Source: DAIPXZ01 sp036782995 (GTDB lineage: Bacteria > Bacillota > Clostridia > Saccharofermentanales > Saccharofermentanaceae). Taken from it: 64,000 nt of DNA. Within the stretch, counting starts at the first letter, position 1, and every line of letters begins with the position of its first letter. The DNA is taken from positions 62,001-126,000 of the forward strand of contig DAIPXZ010000001.1 of assembly GCA_036782995.1 (NCBI GenBank), read 5' to 3'. The position numbers and the translations under genes were made by a program. A model generated the notes under the pieces. That model made no database searches. It saw only the letters and a list, made by a program, of their open reading frames with translations, and was not told the DNA's origin. Of this stretch, positions 18,364 through 26,642 are shown one piece after another.

Positions 18364-19365
18364 TCAGCCGATAGCCTGAACAGCTGTAATCGCGGCAACA
18401 CCGACGATATCGTCTGCAGAACATCCACGGGAAAGGTCATTGACCGGCTTGGCAATACCTTGCGTAATCGGGCCATAAGCTTCTGCCTTGGCAAGACGCT
18501 GTACGAGCTTATATCCAATATTTCCGGCATTGAGGTCTGGGAAAACAAGAACATTGGCCTTACCGGCGACAGAAGAACCCTTCGCTTTCGAAGCGCCAAC
18601 AGAAGGAACAATTGCTGCGTCGAGTTGAAGCTCACCATCGAGATTAAGCTCCGGAGCCTTCTCCTTCGCAAGCTTGGTTGCCTCGATAACCTTCTCTGTC
18701 AATTCGGAATGAGCTGAACCATATGTGGAATACGAGAGCATAGCCACGTTCGGTGTCTTCTCGACCAACTGCTTGAATGTCTTAGCAGAAGAAAGTGCAA
18801 TCTCAGAAAGGTCGTCAGCATTCGGGTTTTCAACCAAACCGGAATCAGCGAAAAGGAATGTGCCGTCCGCGCCGTATTCACAATCAGGAACACACATCAT
18901 GAAAAATGCAGAAACCAACTTCGTGCCCGGAGCCGTCTTCAGAATCTGAAGCGATGGACGAAGTGTATCCGAGGTTGAGTGACATGCACCGGCAACCATA
19001 CCGTCTGCCATGCCGAGCTTTACCATCATAACGCCGATGTACATCTCATCGCGCATGAGCTTCTTTGCCTTCTCAATTGCCTCTTCCATAGTCGGGAATT
19101 TCTTCTTGCGCATTTCAGCGAAAGTATTGACGAATTCGTCATATTGTTCGTAATTGTCCGGGTCAAGAAAAGAAGCCTTTGAGATATCCCACTGTCCTGC
19201 GGTGCTCATAAGCTTCTCTTTATTACCGATAATAATCACTTTTACTATATCACGCTCGATCAGCTTAGCCGCTGCTTCGATTGTACGCGGGTCATTTCCT
19301 TCCGGTAAAACGATAGTCTTGCCGGCTGCCTTTGCCTTAGCAATAATTGAATCAATAAATCCCAT
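18364..19365 (-). CDS. pta: Phosphate acetyltransferase
   Basis: Pta converts acetyl-CoA and phosphate to acetyl phosphate and CoA. The 333 residues match the short class I enzyme without the N-terminal regulatory domain. Recognisable blocks are IVLPEGNDPRTIEAA, MVAGACHSTSDTLRPSLQI, MLSYSTYGSAHSE, GELQLDAAIVPSVGASKA, NVLVFPDLNAGNIGYKL and GPITQGIAKPVNDLSRGC. It is the first gene of a two-gene unit with ackA, and a good sigma-A-like promoter lies upstream. A phosphate butyryltransferase is less likely because the acetate-type blocks are intact. Confidence 0.96.
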   Translation of the reverse strand: MGFIDSIIAKAKAAGKTIVLPEGNDPRTIEAAAKLIERDIVKVIIIGNKEKLMSTAGQWDISKASFLDPDNYEQYDEFVNTFAEMRKKKFPTMEEAIEKAKKLMRDEMYIGVMMVKLGMADGMVAGACHSTSDTLRPSLQILKTAPGTKLVSAFFMMCVPDCEYGADGTFLFADSGLVENPNADDLSEIALSSAKTFKQLVEKTPNVAMLSYSTYGSAHSELTEKVIEATKLAKEKAPELNLDGELQLDAAIVPSVGASKAKGSSVAGKANVLVFPDLNAGNIGYKLVQRLAKAEAYGPITQGIAKPVNDLSRGCSADDIVGVAAITAVQAIG

Positions 19366-19414
19366 TTCGAATGCCTTCTTTCTTATCTAAAAATTTCGAA
19401 AAATGTCCGCAAAT

Positions 19415-19443
19415 ATTGTATAGCATTTAGAGGGATATGTGAA
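19415..19443 (-). promoter_or_regulatory. Probable pta-ackA promoter
   Basis: On the minus strand TTCACA and TACAAT are separated by 17 bases, a good match to a vegetative promoter. Transcription would start about 40-45 bases upstream of the pta ATG. Confidence 0.6.
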
Positions 19444-19580
19444 GTGTTTCAGTCTCAAAACTGCCGACGTTAACACGTGAAGTTTTTCCGCGAATCGTCG
19501 GAAACCGCGAATAATTTCCAGCCGAAGCTTCACAAAGATGCATTATTCATTGATAGACTTCAAACATCGAGAACAAAAGT

Positions 19581-19604
19581 GGGGAGCGAATTTTTTCGCT
19601 CCCC
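19581..19604 (-). terminator. Terminator hairpin downstream of the 452-residue protein gene
   Basis: The perfect 10-bp stem GGGGAGCGAA/TTCGCTCCCC with a 4-nt loop lies 84 bases past the stop at 19689. The minus-strand flank reads ACTTTTGTTC, an interrupted U tract. Confidence 0.65.
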
Positions 19605-19688
19605 TATCCTTACCGGAGACCTGTTTTATTCCTTGCGATACTAGTTAACCACAATAATATTAAAGGTCGTTTTTCACCGTTCAATTAA

Positions 19689-21047
19689 TTACGACAATAT
19701 GAGCTTCGCCAGCAGATTTTCCGACGCATATACGGCGACACGGTTATCCGCGACATTGCGAAACAGGCTAAATTGCGTCTCGCTGGATTGCAAGGTCGCG
19801 ATATTACGGTCCATCAGCGTAAAAGCTCGTTTGAAAAGATCGTCATCGCCGCGCATTCTCGCCAATTGCATGACATAGAGATACGCATCCGGTGCCTCGA
19901 CGCCACTTGTCTTTTCACCCGTAATCACGTTATAGTGCGTGTAAAGATACCCGTCGTTATAGATTTTCGACTTAATCCATGCATAGGTGCGCTCATCCAA
20001 TGCCCCAACGGCTTCCAAGTGAACCGCCGTTTTCAACGCAGAAATCAAGTCCGCCGACGCATCTTCTCCTGAATAGAGAATATAGCCGCGCTCCTCCGAA
20101 TATCCTTGCGCGTAAAGTGGCAAGGCATCCGAAATCATACTATCCCGCCCAATTGCGAGCCATGCATCATATTGCTCTTGGTATTGTGGAAAAAGCACCA
20201 CAGCACGACGTAACGTGTCATAGTCGAGGTCGGCAATCGGCAAAGCTTCAACAATTTCCGTTTGTTCCTCTGTATCAGTCGTCGTTCCATCCTCAGAAGC
20301 GTCTCCGGCTTCCTCGTCCACCAGAGCAATAGTCGGCGGTGTCGGCACCGCTCCTACGAGAACGAGGCTCTGCCCGGCAGCCGTATCCGCATCGAAAACT
20401 GCCGTCGCCAGAGATTCCATCAAGGAATAATCACTTTCTGTGCCCCATTTGTCATAGTAATCCATAACGGCACCTAGAAAAGCAATTGTCGCCCCAAGCG
20501 AATGCGGTGCATCAAGCCCGGCATCCCGTCTTGCCAATATGGCAGAGTTTTCAAAACGGTCATCTCCCTCGAATACCTTTTGTCCTGCAGTCGGAAGAGA
20601 CAGCTCAGCAACGTTGCGATATGCAAGCATAAGCCCATCGTCACAAAGAAAATCCCGCTTTAAAGCGTTGATTAGTTTTTTTGCTTCGATTCTATTTCCG
20701 TCGCGAATGTAGGTTTCGAGCAAGAGCACCTGATATTCGGTCTCGATGTATTGTGATTGGTATCCCGGTTTTTCCCTCGTCGTGCCCGGTGCGACATACC
20801 ATGATACAACATACGGGGATACGCATCGATCCTCTGACAGGAGCTTTGTCGTACGGGAATATAGATAGGCAAGCGTCAAATCCTCGTTAGCGGCAATCGT
20901 CTCCTCCATAGCAGAAGACAGCGGAAAATTTTGCGGTGCCGTGTCTTTTTTATCGTAAAATACGCCCAAAAACCAAAGGAGAAATAAAACTCCGGCAAGC
21001 ACAGCCGCCGCGACGCACGGAATCAGAATTTTCAGCCATTTTTTCAT
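19689..21047 (-). CDS. Membrane-anchored, mostly helical extracytoplasmic protein of unknown function
   Basis: This 452-residue protein starts with a short Lys-rich stretch and one membrane segment (about 5-30), so the body should lie outside the membrane. The rest is rich in predicted helices with evenly spaced segments (for example EYQVLLLETYIRDGNRIEAKKLINALK and DAYLYVMQLARMRGDDDLFKRAF, shown here only as landmarks), reminiscent of an alpha/alpha-toroid as in family 8-like glycosidases. No catalytic motif could be assigned. An acidic Thr/Glu-rich loop near 240-260 interrupts the fold. It is a single gene, divergent from tmcAL and closed by a hairpin terminator. Confidence 0.65.
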   Translation of the reverse strand: MKKWLKILIPCVAAAVLAGVLFLLWFLGVFYDKKDTAPQNFPLSSAMEETIAANEDLTLAYLYSRTTKLLSEDRCVSPYVVSWYVAPGTTREKPGYQSQYIETEYQVLLLETYIRDGNRIEAKKLINALKRDFLCDDGLMLAYRNVAELSLPTAGQKVFEGDDRFENSAILARRDAGLDAPHSLGATIAFLGAVMDYYDKWGTESDYSLMESLATAVFDADTAAGQSLVLVGAVPTPPTIALVDEEAGDASEDGTTTDTEEQTEIVEALPIADLDYDTLRRAVVLFPQYQEQYDAWLAIGRDSMISDALPLYAQGYSEERGYILYSGEDASADLISALKTAVHLEAVGALDERTYAWIKSKIYNDGYLYTHYNVITGEKTSGVEAPDAYLYVMQLARMRGDDDLFKRAFTLMDRNIATLQSSETQFSLFRNVADNRVAVYASENLLAKLILS

Positions 21048-21130
21048 TTATCTGTCGTTCTCCTTCGTTTACGTGTAAAATAGCATACAACAGTTATTTT
21101 ACCACGAACCCATACAAAAGGAGACCCTCT

Positions 21131-22447
21131 ATGCGCGTTGCCGGAATCATTGCCGAATACAACCCTTTTCACTACGGGCATCTCTACCAAATCAAAGAAA
21201 TTCGTCGGCGTTTAGGTGAAGAAACACCCGTTGTCGTCTTTATGAGCGGCACATTTACGCAACGCGGCGAGCCCGCCCTCGCTTCACCGTGGCTTCGTGC
21301 CGAAGCGGCCTTGCGTCTCGGCGTTGATTTAGTCATTGAAATGCCGTTTTCTTTCTCGACTGCTTCAGCAGACCGATTCGCCGCCGGCGGTGTCGCCCTC
21401 ATGGCTGCATCTTCTGTAGTAACCGATTTGTGTTGCGGCACAGAGACTGAGAATATATCACTCCTTGAAACCATTGCACGCGCCCGTTTTGACGAGCGCA
21501 CTAGCTTTAACGAAGATGTCATCCGTGCGCAAAAGCAAGGGCTCTCATATGCTGCCGCCTGGACCGAAGCTGCAAAAAAATGCATCTGTGCGGACCCCTC
21601 CGTAGCGCCACATGTTGCCGAGCTCTCGGACATGTTACGTACGCCAAATAATGTTCTCGCACTATCTTACCTGAAAGCTCTTGAAAGAATTCCCGATTCC
21701 ACCATTCAACCCCTTATGATTCCTCGCGCCGGACAGGGGTTCCATGATGCCCAATTATCGGCCGATTCCTTTTCCAGTGCATCGGCCATTCGTCGAACTG
21801 TTTATCAGTCACAAAATAAGGACGGCTCTATTTCGCCATCCGCCATAGCGAATGCATTATCGGGCCATGTGCCCACACAGATGCTCGCTCCGTTACTTGC
21901 CTCATGGCAAACAGCAAGGCCGCTTTTTGTCGAAGATATATGGGAAAAAGCATACTTTCTTTTGCGCACCCGTTCCGTTGACGAATTATCCGGCATCGCT
22001 CACATGGGAGAGCCGCTCGCACGTCACCTAATAAATGCGACAGCCGCCATACGTAACCCGGGAGACGCTCGGCTTGCCGACGTCATGACAGCTGCTTTCG
22101 ACACGAAATGCTTCCCGAACACGCGTATTTCGCGCGCACTTTTATCGCTCGTCATCGGTCAAACACAAGAGGACATCTCAATGCTGACGTCCCCTTCCTA
22201 CCTGCGCATTCTTGGATTTTCGGAGAAAGGTCGCGACCTCTTGCGTCGCATGCGAAAAGAAGCAACACTCCCTATCATTTCACGTGCCTCGGATTTCACA
22301 CCATATCTTACCAAGGATTCCATGCTGGCACGTTCGTATGAAATCGATCGCGTCGCGCATGACCTGTGGTCATTTATGTCACAAGGCACATGGGACACTG
22401 ATTTCCACCGAGAGGTAATAAAAATTCGACAAAAAAAGGCCCGGTAA
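21131..22447 (+). CDS. tmcAL: tRNA(Met) cytidine acetate ligase
   Basis: TmcAL uses ATP and acetate to form N4-acetylcytidine at the wobble position of elongator tRNA(Met). The 438-residue product begins with GIIAEYNPFHYGH, whose HxGH (14-17) is the nucleotide-binding signature, followed by VVVFMSGTFTQRGEPA and the conserved MPFSFSTASADRFA. The longer in-frame extension upstream is rejected because AAAGGAG sits 8 bases before the ATG at 21131, where family homology begins. The last codons overlap the rpsT terminator of the opposite strand. Older annotations call this family a nucleotidyltransferase (DUF795). Confidence 0.93.
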   Translation: MRVAGIIAEYNPFHYGHLYQIKEIRRRLGEETPVVVFMSGTFTQRGEPALASPWLRAEAALRLGVDLVIEMPFSFSTASADRFAAGGVALMAASSVVTDLCCGTETENISLLETIARARFDERTSFNEDVIRAQKQGLSYAAAWTEAAKKCICADPSVAPHVAELSDMLRTPNNVLALSYLKALERIPDSTIQPLMIPRAGQGFHDAQLSADSFSSASAIRRTVYQSQNKDGSISPSAIANALSGHVPTQMLAPLLASWQTARPLFVEDIWEKAYFLLRTRSVDELSGIAHMGEPLARHLINATAAIRNPGDARLADVMTAAFDTKCFPNTRISRALLSLVIGQTQEDISMLTSPSYLRILGFSEKGRDLLRRMRKEATLPIISRASDFTPYLTKDSMLARSYEIDRVAHDLWSFMSQGTWDTDFHREVIKIRQKKAR

Positions 22448-22457
22448 AAACCGGGTC
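22438..22457 (-). terminator. rpsT terminator, overlapping the 3' end of tmcAL
   Basis: The CCCGGT/ACCGGG stem (22440-22445 and 22450-22455) is followed on the minus strand by CCTTTTTTTG, a good U tract. The hairpin includes the last codons of the convergent tmcAL gene. Confidence 0.75.
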
Positions 22458-22493
22458 TTACGTTCATTCAATTGTTTTGTAATGAGAGAATCA

Positions 22494-22754
22494 TTACTCG
22501 GCCTTGTTTGCAGCCTTTGCCAAACGAGACTTCTTTCTCGCAGCAGCATTCTTATGAATATATCCCTTAGAAGCAGCTCTGTCGAGAGCAACTTGAGCAT
22601 CCTTCATGAGCTCAGCGGAATTATCAGCAGATGCGGCGACAGAAACCGTAGCCTTCTTGATAACCGTGCGAATCTCGCTCTTCTTCATTTTGTTAGCTGC
22701 AGTCTTCTTTTCTGTGACCTTCACACGTTTGCATGCGGACTTGATATTCGGCAT
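22494..22754 (-). CDS. rpsT: 30S ribosomal protein S20
   Basis: S20 is a primary 16S rRNA-binding protein of the small subunit. The 86-residue, Lys/Ala-rich helical sequence beginning MPNIKSACKR and ending HKNAAARKKSRLAKAANK matches bacterial S20. A start five codons upstream is possible in frame, but the ATG at 22754 has GGAGG at a spacing of 8 and begins with the family's PNIKSA. It is monocistronic, with its own promoter and a terminator that overlaps tmcAL. Confidence 0.97.
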   Translation of the reverse strand: MPNIKSACKRVKVTEKKTAANKMKKSEIRTVIKKATVSVAASADNSAELMKDAQVALDRAASKGYIHKNAAARKKSRLAKAANKAE

Positions 22755-22798
22755 TTCCTTCACCTCCATCGTATTGTTTCTTTTTCAGACACCAAGGT

Positions 22799-22827
22799 AT
22801 TCTATCATGGTTTTTTCATGTATGCAA
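22799..22827 (-). promoter_or_regulatory. rpsT promoter
   Basis: TTGCAT and TAGAAT on the minus strand are separated by 17 bases. The -10 box lies about 45 bases upstream of the rpsT ATG. Confidence 0.65.
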
Positions 22828-22892
22828 GTAGTAAAATGGCATTCTTTGACAAAGCGAAAAAGAAAATTTTCATTACGTCGCGTCGTCCTCAT

Positions 22893-23633
22893 TCACGCCT
22901 CGAAATCGTGATTTTTCGTCGCTTCATAGAGCCCAATGCTCGCTGCAATCGGCAGATTTAAGCTGTCAATTCCGTGACCATGTTCTATGCGAACCGGCTG
23001 CCCCACACAAGCAAATTCCTTCGGCAATCCCGTCGCTTCGTTGCCAAATATCAATGAAAATGGCTCGGCAATAGTCGTCTCATGCAAGCTTTGACTGCCG
23101 TCTAACATAAACGGATATGAGTATCGTTCACCCACCATTGCAGTTTTTTTCTTATAATCATTATATGTGTCAAAGTATTCGACACGAACGCGGGACAGCG
23201 CGCCCATAGACGCACGGATAACCTTTGGGTCAAAAATATCAACCGCAGGGCGAACAATCGCAATATCGGGTATCCCAAAGCCCGTGGCACTTCGAATAAT
23301 TGTTCCGATGTTTCCCGCATTCGACGGGTTAACAAGCACCACATGCGACGTATGGATGTCAATTGTATCCACATACTTTGCAATCATTGCAATCACGAAA
23401 CAGTTTTCCTTTTGCGAAAGAATCGAGAAGGCTTTGTCATTTTCTTCGATTGGAATGCGGTTCTTTGCACATAAATCGTAAACCTTGTCACGCGTCTCCC
23501 CCGTAGTAAAAGCACTGTGAACATATACCTTATTCACCACAGCTGGGCGATTAAGCAAATACTCTATGCTCACAGTGATGCCTAAGCAATACGATTCCTG
23601 TTCTTCTTTTCGGTATCTTTTGATGGTGCTCAT
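22893..23633 (-). CDS. SpoU/TrmH-family RNA 2'-O-ribose methyltransferase
   Basis: This 246-residue SPOUT-fold enzyme uses S-adenosylmethionine. Motif 1 is NPSNAGNIGTIIRSATGFG, motif 2 is LIFGNEATGLP and motif 3 is DSLNLPIAASIGLYEA. The N-terminal 90 residues form an L7Ae-like substrate-binding domain typical of TsnR/RlmB relatives. The target (rRNA or tRNA) cannot be told from sequence. In motif 3 the usual Asn-Ser-Leu-Asn is Asp-Ser-Leu-Asn, a mild departure at a residue near the active site. It is transcribed away from the DUF4870 gene and towards rpsT. Confidence 0.9.
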   Translation of the reverse strand: MSTIKRYRKEEQESYCLGITVSIEYLLNRPAVVNKVYVHSAFTTGETRDKVYDLCAKNRIPIEENDKAFSILSQKENCFVIAMIAKYVDTIDIHTSHVVLVNPSNAGNIGTIIRSATGFGIPDIAIVRPAVDIFDPKVIRASMGALSRVRVEYFDTYNDYKKKTAMVGERYSYPFMLDGSQSLHETTIAEPFSLIFGNEATGLPKEFACVGQPVRIEHGHGIDSLNLPIAASIGLYEATKNHDFEA

Positions 23634-23832
23634 AAATAACCCTTAATTACTCTCTCATATATATGATTGTAATTATAATGCATATCGCCTTTCGCGCAAC
23701 CCATAATAGCACGTCGAAACGCCATACATTCGCCGCTATTTCGAGCTGACTTTTTTCGCAAAATATCTGTACAGACACAATTTTTATGATAGAATAAACA
23801 CATTCATTGTTCATTTTAAGGAGGATATTGTT

Positions 23833-24126
23833 ATGGAAAACAACACAACACCGGTCGATAGCGGAAACAAGACCACTAATATTCTTGTTTACATCGGCAT
23901 TTTATTCATTGTAGGACTTGTAAGCGATCATAAAAATGATCCAGACGTAAAGTTCCACACCAACCAAGGTATCGTACTTACCATTTTCGGAACAATCGTA
24001 TCATGCATCACATGTGGTATTGGTTCTATTGCATACATTGTTTTCATGATCATCGGTATCATGAATGCAAACAAGGGTGAGATGAAGCCACTTCCGTTGA
24101 TCGGAAAGATTCAGATCCTCAAGTAA
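23833..24126 (+). CDS. Small DUF4870/Tic20-like membrane protein
   Basis: This 97-residue protein has two to three membrane segments (about 17-32, 48-62 and 65-80). The conserved FHTNQGIVLTIFGTI stretch after the first segment is typical of DUF4870 (FHA..Q motif), a family of unknown function with distant likeness to Tic20. AAGGAGG stands 8 bases before the ATG. Upstream, TGTACA and TAGAAT (16-base spacer, around 23770-23797) may be its promoter, and a strong terminator follows, so it appears to be a monocistronic and possibly well-expressed gene. Confidence 0.85.
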   Translation: MENNTTPVDSGNKTTNILVYIGILFIVGLVSDHKNDPDVKFHTNQGIVLTIFGTIVSCITCGIGSIAYIVFMIIGIMNANKGEMKPLPLIGKIQILK

Positions 24127-24147
24127 TTCCTGTCATTGTAAAAAGAA

Positions 24148-24179
24148 ATGCTCCTTCCCATGCGGGAAGGGGCATTTTT
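24148..24179 (+). terminator. Terminator of the DUF4870 gene
   Basis: ATGCTCCTTCCC pairs with GGGAAGGGGCAT across a 4-nt loop and is followed by TTTTTG. It lies 22 bases beyond the stop codon. Confidence 0.85.
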
Positions 24180-24215
24180 GTTTGCTTTGATTGCTTTCGA
24201 GACGAGGAACACCAG

Positions 24216-24683
24216 TCAGAAGCGGATGACTTTTTCAGCACTCAGCATCGTTTGCACCAGGTCCGCCATGGATACGCACTCGATGAGCACATTACCGGGC
24301 ACCTTAACATAATAGAATAGGCTCTCATTACAGGCCTTAATCACCACATCTCGTTCGATGAGCTTTTGCCAAATCGATGCGGCCTCATGCTCTTCATCGA
24401 CCAATAGCACAGCCTTATGAAAAAGAAGGATTTCATCTGGGAGCTTCTTTCCATTTTCAAGACTATGTAGCGCCGTCAGCAATAACTCCTGACCATGTTC
24501 ATAATCGTCCATATCACCAATCGTATCACCGCCGATAGCAATCACTGTTTTGCCATCATGATTTTTCTCGTCTTCAATGGCATATTGCGAGCGAAGAATC
24601 GTGTCCGTCTGTGTCGCGCCCATCGGCACCTTTGCCGTCTTCTCGTTTTCCAAATCAAAATCGAAATAATCATCTCCTGCCAT
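24216..24683 (-). CDS. DsrE-like (YedF C-terminal-like) protein
   Basis: This 155-residue protein of unknown role has an acidic N-terminal tail followed by a domain that resembles the DsrE-like half of YedF: GQELLLTALHSLENGKKLPD, EILLFHKAVLL, then VVIKACNESLFYY. In YedF the last segment usually carries two Cys in a CxxC-like arrangement; here only the first is kept (CNES). The domain is linked to sulfur relay in characterised relatives. The ATG at 24683 has GAGGTG at a spacing of 8; a GTG at 24692 overlapping the previous stop is the alternative. It is probably coupled to the DUF6062 gene. Confidence 0.6.
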   Translation of the reverse strand: MAGDDYFDFDLENEKTAKVPMGATQTDTILRSQYAIEDEKNHDGKTVIAIGGDTIGDMDDYEHGQELLLTALHSLENGKKLPDEILLFHKAVLLVDEEHEAASIWQKLIERDVVIKACNESLFYYVKVPGNVLIECVSMADLVQTMLSAEKVIRF

Positions 24684-24688
24684 ATGTA

Positions 24689-25423
24689 TCACACCTCATC
24701 CTTTCCGCTTAGTAGGTCAATGGCTCTTGGAACTGCGTCCTTGCTGTCGCCCCACGGCTTGTCATTGTTCCGATAATCAAATTTTAACGTAAACCACTCC
24801 ACATCGGCAATCATTTTTCCCATTCCGGCCTGTGATGAAGCACGTAATGCCGGAACAAACTCAGCCGCCGCGTTTTGATTCAAATACTTCGCCGCCGCAC
24901 GTAAAAGATAAGCCGTGTGCGGTAAGCAATGCTTCTTCTCCGAAAAAACCGCTCGAAAATCGGCATCCTCTGTAAACATCGATAGCAAAACGTCTGCGTA
25001 TCGATCCATCGTAAAATCTATTTTGTCACAGATAATGCATGAGCCCATACGTTTGTCGATCGCATCTGCCAATAACGTAAGACGCTTCTTGTATTCGGCA
25101 TCTTTGCCCTTCATCAAGGAGCGTGATGCGGGCGCTGCCTTCTCCCATAAAGGATCTATTTCCGTTTTTACATCCATCAAATGCGTATGCAGCATGAGTC
25201 CCATTCCAAGTCGATTGATTTCGCGTGCAAACATTTTCTCCAAATGCTCGCCACAAAAGCCTGTCGTATTGGTCATTTTTCGCGTATCAGGCTCCATCAG
25301 TGATGGACCAAGATAGTAATCGAGTGCATTCGCTTCGACCTTTGCGCGAAGTGCACAGAGCGGGCATGCCGCGTCCGAATGGTAGGCATCATTGACGGGA
25401 ATCATATAGATTTTTTCCTTCAT
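24689..25423 (-). CDS. DUF6062-family protein with two CxxC/CxxH metal-binding-like modules
   Basis: This 244-residue soluble protein looks like the DUF6062 family of Clostridia, whose function is unknown to me. Its cysteines and histidines form two matching sets: C20-C23 with C57-H60, and C129-C132 with C166-H169. Each set is CPLC/CIIC followed about 34 residues later by CxxH, which suggests a tandem duplication of a CCCH metal site, probably zinc. The DsrE-like gene follows with almost no gap, so the two products may work together. No membrane segment was seen. Confidence 0.65.
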   Translation of the reverse strand: MKEKIYMIPVNDAYHSDAACPLCALRAKVEANALDYYLGPSLMEPDTRKMTNTTGFCGEHLEKMFAREINRLGMGLMLHTHLMDVKTEIDPLWEKAAPASRSLMKGKDAEYKKRLTLLADAIDKRMGSCIICDKIDFTMDRYADVLLSMFTEDADFRAVFSEKKHCLPHTAYLLRAAAKYLNQNAAAEFVPALRASSQAGMGKMIADVEWFTLKFDYRNNDKPWGDSKDAVPRAIDLLSGKDEV

Positions 25424-25507
25424 GGTATCCTCCTTGTCGCATCTTCATTGCACATGTAATGCCTCGAGCGTATTGGCCTTCGGCCATAAATCCGTACAAT
25501 GTGTCGT

Positions 25508-26584
25508 TCAAACAGCATCCTGATGAATCAGCCGCTTTGCGCGCACATCAATCGCCACTGTATTAATAGATGAATATTCTTCAATATATTGTCCGAGTTT
25601 CTGTTGCGCCGTGAAAAGTACTTCTTGCGCATTGTATCCATACAACAACTCCAAATCGACACTCAATACAACGCCATAGACGCGTTTCTCTGATTGAAAA
25701 TATACAACATCGTGTACACCTGGTACTTTTTTCATGATAATCCGCACCAAATCCAGTAGTGCTTCATCTGAAATCGAATAACTGCCCAAGCTCGAAAAGG
25801 TCGGACGCACAACGGTTCTTTCCGTATCCGGCGCGATTGTCTGAACGCCACGTTCTTTATCAAGACGACGGCGTAGGCGATTAAGTGGGTCCGAAAAATA
25901 GCCAGAGAATTCATGCTTGATTTCCATGCTTGGTACAGGAATCGTATGCATTCCTTCGCTCATACGCGTGTGCTTGGCTTGCTGAATTTCTTCTTCTGTG
26001 CTGACATCCTCGATACGAATCAACATCGAAGGCTGATTGAGCCAAAGGTTCGTGCAAATCTTTTCGAGCATTGCATCAGACGTTCCGAGAATCATCAGGG
26101 TGGCAGGGAGACTCTCAGCCAGAGCTCGCCGCATTACGGACGATCGGCTTGGGTCGGCAAAAAGTGCCTGACGGACGGATTCGAGCTTCGTAGGAGCCTT
26201 CTTCGCCGAGCTGCCTGCCACAATACGGCTGCCGTTAATCAGCAAGCCGTCATCAATAATGTAATTAATGGAGTTTTGACGTGCCACGCGAATCGCTCGT
26301 GTACTCTTTCCCGTTCCGGACGGACCAACAAAGGCCGCGACCGCAATCTGCGAAAGTAGCTCTCGCATTTGCTTTTCGTCATTGGCAGCGATTTCAATCT
26401 GCCGTTCATTACGAGTATGCGGCTTACTATCACCGCCTAAACGTTCGAAACGACGCAACGTCGCACGAAGCTCCGGAATAAGCACACCACGCCGAGCGCT
26501 GTTGGACGACACCGGGTGTTCATGATTCTCTTTTGCTTTGTCTTTGTCTTTTTCTCTGTTCGGAGAATTCTTCGGAAGGTCCAT
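25508..26584 (-). CDS. P-loop ATPase with C-terminal Asp23/Gls24-like domain
   Basis: This 358-residue protein has a charged, disordered first 30 residues. A P-loop follows (GPSGTGKST, 87-95), then an ATPase body that includes IIDDGLLI and LMILGTSDAML. The last 90 residues (about 262-352) match the Asp23/Gls24 fold: SLGSYSISDEALLDLVR, VPGVHDVVYF and VLSVDLELLYG. Asp23 proteins are associated with the cell envelope and alkaline or envelope stress. ATPase-Asp23 fusions occur in some Clostridia but have no assigned activity. It lies between yebC and the DUF6062 gene on the same strand. Confidence 0.75.
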   Translation of the reverse strand: MDLPKNSPNREKDKDKAKENHEHPVSSNSARRGVLIPELRATLRRFERLGGDSKPHTRNERQIEIAANDEKQMRELLSQIAVAAFVGPSGTGKSTRAIRVARQNSINYIIDDGLLINGSRIVAGSSAKKAPTKLESVRQALFADPSRSSVMRRALAESLPATLMILGTSDAMLEKICTNLWLNQPSMLIRIEDVSTEEEIQQAKHTRMSEGMHTIPVPSMEIKHEFSGYFSDPLNRLRRRLDKERGVQTIAPDTERTVVRPTFSSLGSYSISDEALLDLVRIIMKKVPGVHDVVYFQSEKRVYGVVLSVDLELLYGYNAQEVLFTAQQKLGQYIEEYSSINTVAIDVRAKRLIHQDAV

Positions 26585-26642
26585 TTACGAATCCCCTCTT
26601 TCGTTCACCGTGTTGCGTGTACTTCGAATCCGTCAAATCGGA

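Larger units (their letters stand above)
19366..19688. other. Intergenic region between pta and the 452-residue protein gene
   Basis: This stretch of 323 bases holds no credible gene. It contains the pta promoter (near 19415-19443), a loose dyad of GTGAAG and CTTCAC arms about 50 bases apart (from about 19479), and the terminator at 19581-19604 that serves the gene arriving from the right. The dyad may be an operator, but no known site was recognised. Confidence 0.5.

Noticed and set aside
20936..21130. 65-residue N-terminal extension of TmcAL
   Set aside because: It overlaps the divergent gene's start and is not part of the family. AAAGGAG precedes the ATG at 21131.
21184..21633. Minus-strand open frame of 149 codons inside tmcAL
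   Set aside because: Antisense shadow of the conserved N-terminal domain of TmcAL.
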